In this document: positions 12,666-13,174 of the stretch, one piece after another
How positions within the stretch are numbered: position 1 is the stretch's first letter
Layout: every line of letters begins with the position of its first letter
DNA from: Propionibacteriaceae bacterium
GTDB lineage: Bacteria > Actinomycetota > Actinomycetes > Propionibacteriales > Propionibacteriaceae
NCBI GenBank assembly: GCA_905372155.1
Contig: CAJPNZ010000088.1
Span: 1-13,174, forward strand
DNA: 13,174 bases
Reading direction: 5' to 3'
Program-made: the position numbers and the translations under genes
Notes under the pieces: generated by a model
The model's input: the letters and a program-made list of their open reading frames with translations, nothing else
Database searches by the model: none
Told to the model about the DNA's origin: nothing

Positions 12666-13061
12666 ATGGAGACCACGGAGGCAGTAAGCGAAACCAGAAG
12701 CGTAGCGGTCACCCGGGTGGCCCCCGCCCAGCTGGAGGCCGTCTGGAGGGCCCTCATGGCTCCCACCGGAGCACAGGCACTGCTCGGCGTAGGCGGGCAG
12801 CTCGGCAACAAGGGTGAATCGTGGAGGGCCGAGGACGGCACCTACGGCATCACCCGAAGCTTCCACCCGAAGGAACAGATCCGGTTCTCGTGGCACGCGT
12901 CCGAAGGGGCGCCGGCCACCCTCGTCGACCTCAGGATGCGTGCCGTCGACGAAGGCACCGAGCTGAGGATCGTCCACGGGAACCTGCCCGAGGACGCCGA
13001 CCTCGAGGCGCTCCGTTCCCGCTGGGAGGCGACCCTCGAAAACCTGATCGCCGCCGCCTGA
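12666..13061 (+). CDS. SRPBCC/AHSA1-like small protein
   Basis: The ATG at 12666 is preceded by AAAGG at 8 bases, giving 131 residues; in-frame ATGs at 12603, 12618 and 12651 have poorer sites. The layout is that of the START/SRPBCC (AHSA1) fold: VAVTRVAPAQLEAVWRALMAPTGAQALLG as the first strand and helix, a short beta region with WRAEDGTYGITRSFHPKEQIRFSWHA, paired strands ATLVDLRMRAVDEGTELRIVHGNL, and a C-terminal helix EALRSRWEATLENLIAAA. The fold makes a pocket for hydrophobic ligands or, in AHSA1-like members, regulates partner proteins; the ligand cannot be told here. No signal peptide, so cytoplasmic. It appears to be a single-gene unit, with its own -10 box upstream and a strong terminator after it. 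Confidence 0.8.
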   Translation: METTEAVSETRSVAVTRVAPAQLEAVWRALMAPTGAQALLGVGGQLGNKGESWRAEDGTYGITRSFHPKEQIRFSWHASEGAPATLVDLRMRAVDEGTELRIVHGNLPEDADLEALRSRWEATLENLIAAA

Positions 13062-13099
13062 CGGCGACACGACCACCCGAGACCCGGGGCCCGTGCGTA

Positions 13100-13133
13100 C
13101 GGCCCGGCCGACAACCAACCGTCGGCCGGGCCG
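13100..13133 (+). terminator. Strong hairpin terminator after the SRPBCC gene
   Basis: CGGCCCGGCCGAC (13100-13112) and GTCGGCCGGGCCG (13121-13133) form a perfect 13-bp stem with an 8-base loop, 38 bases after the stop at 13061. The following CTGCTGTTCTC is moderately T-rich. It may serve any convergent gene beyond the right edge as well. Confidence 0.85.
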
Positions 13134-13174
13134 CTGCTGTTCTCGCTCCTCGAAATTCCCCCGCACCCCCTCCC

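Noticed and set aside
1..13174. tRNA or rRNA genes and CRISPR arrays
   Set aside because: I saw no cloverleaf with a TTCRANNC loop, no rRNA blocks and no evenly spaced repeats on either strand.

Overview
The window is high-GC DNA (about 70% by eye over most genes) with GTG and TTG starts, TAGGYT-type -10 boxes close to start codons, a Tat-exported protein, a type VII secretion (ESX/WXG) substrate cassette, a PAC2-family protein and an actinobacterial Mog. This points to an actinobacterium. A Propionibacteriaceae member (Arachnia-like) is my guess from family content, not something the sequence proves.

Layout. 1-220: 5' end of a minus-strand gene running off the left edge, possibly a Tn5/IS4-type transposase. 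344-1660: two related secreted alpha/beta-hydrolase genes in tandem. The first is a frameshifted remnant with most of its body deleted. The second is full length but has Ala where the nucleophile Ser belongs (GYAGG). A strong hairpin follows. 1769-2251: molybdopterin adenylyltransferase-like mog, convergent with 2294-3725, a less GC-rich two-gene minus-strand module (excisionase-type HTH protein plus a 330-aa protein ending in a DUF3039-like Cys/His domain) that is organised like a toxin-antitoxin or regulator-effector pair. 3827-4726 and 4854-6188 (minus): a PAC2-family protein and a UMF1/ATG22-type MFS transporter, each apparently transcribed as a leaderless mRNA.

6297-9925: a cobalamin riboswitch followed by a tightly coupled four-gene operon: lipoprotein substrate-binding protein, FecCD permease, ATPase, and a protein with a C-terminal thioredoxin-like 2Fe-2S domain. 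The overlaps (GTG three bases after a stop, ATGA, GTGA) imply coordinated production. The binding protein resembles actinobacterial proteins catalogued as putative F420-0 transporters, but the riboswitch argues that this copy handles a corrinoid.

10078-12251: four small-to-medium genes, again tightly spaced, that look like WXG100-type helical-hairpin proteins followed by a WXG-headed, polymorphic-toxin-like protein. Its C-terminus stops without a recognisable toxin domain, and what follows looks like a frameshifted remnant of another small gene. About 300 bases of non-coding DNA with an AT-rich palindrome and DnaA-box-like motifs come next, then an SRPBCC/AHSA1-like gene (12666-13061) and a strong terminator hairpin at the right end.

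The best candidates for something undescribed are the HTH + DUF3039-like module, the riboswitch-controlled transporter with its 2Fe-2S partner, the decayed toxin end of the type VII cassette, and the pseudoenzyme hydrolase with its tandem remnant. All family names are from memory of motifs; no database search was run.
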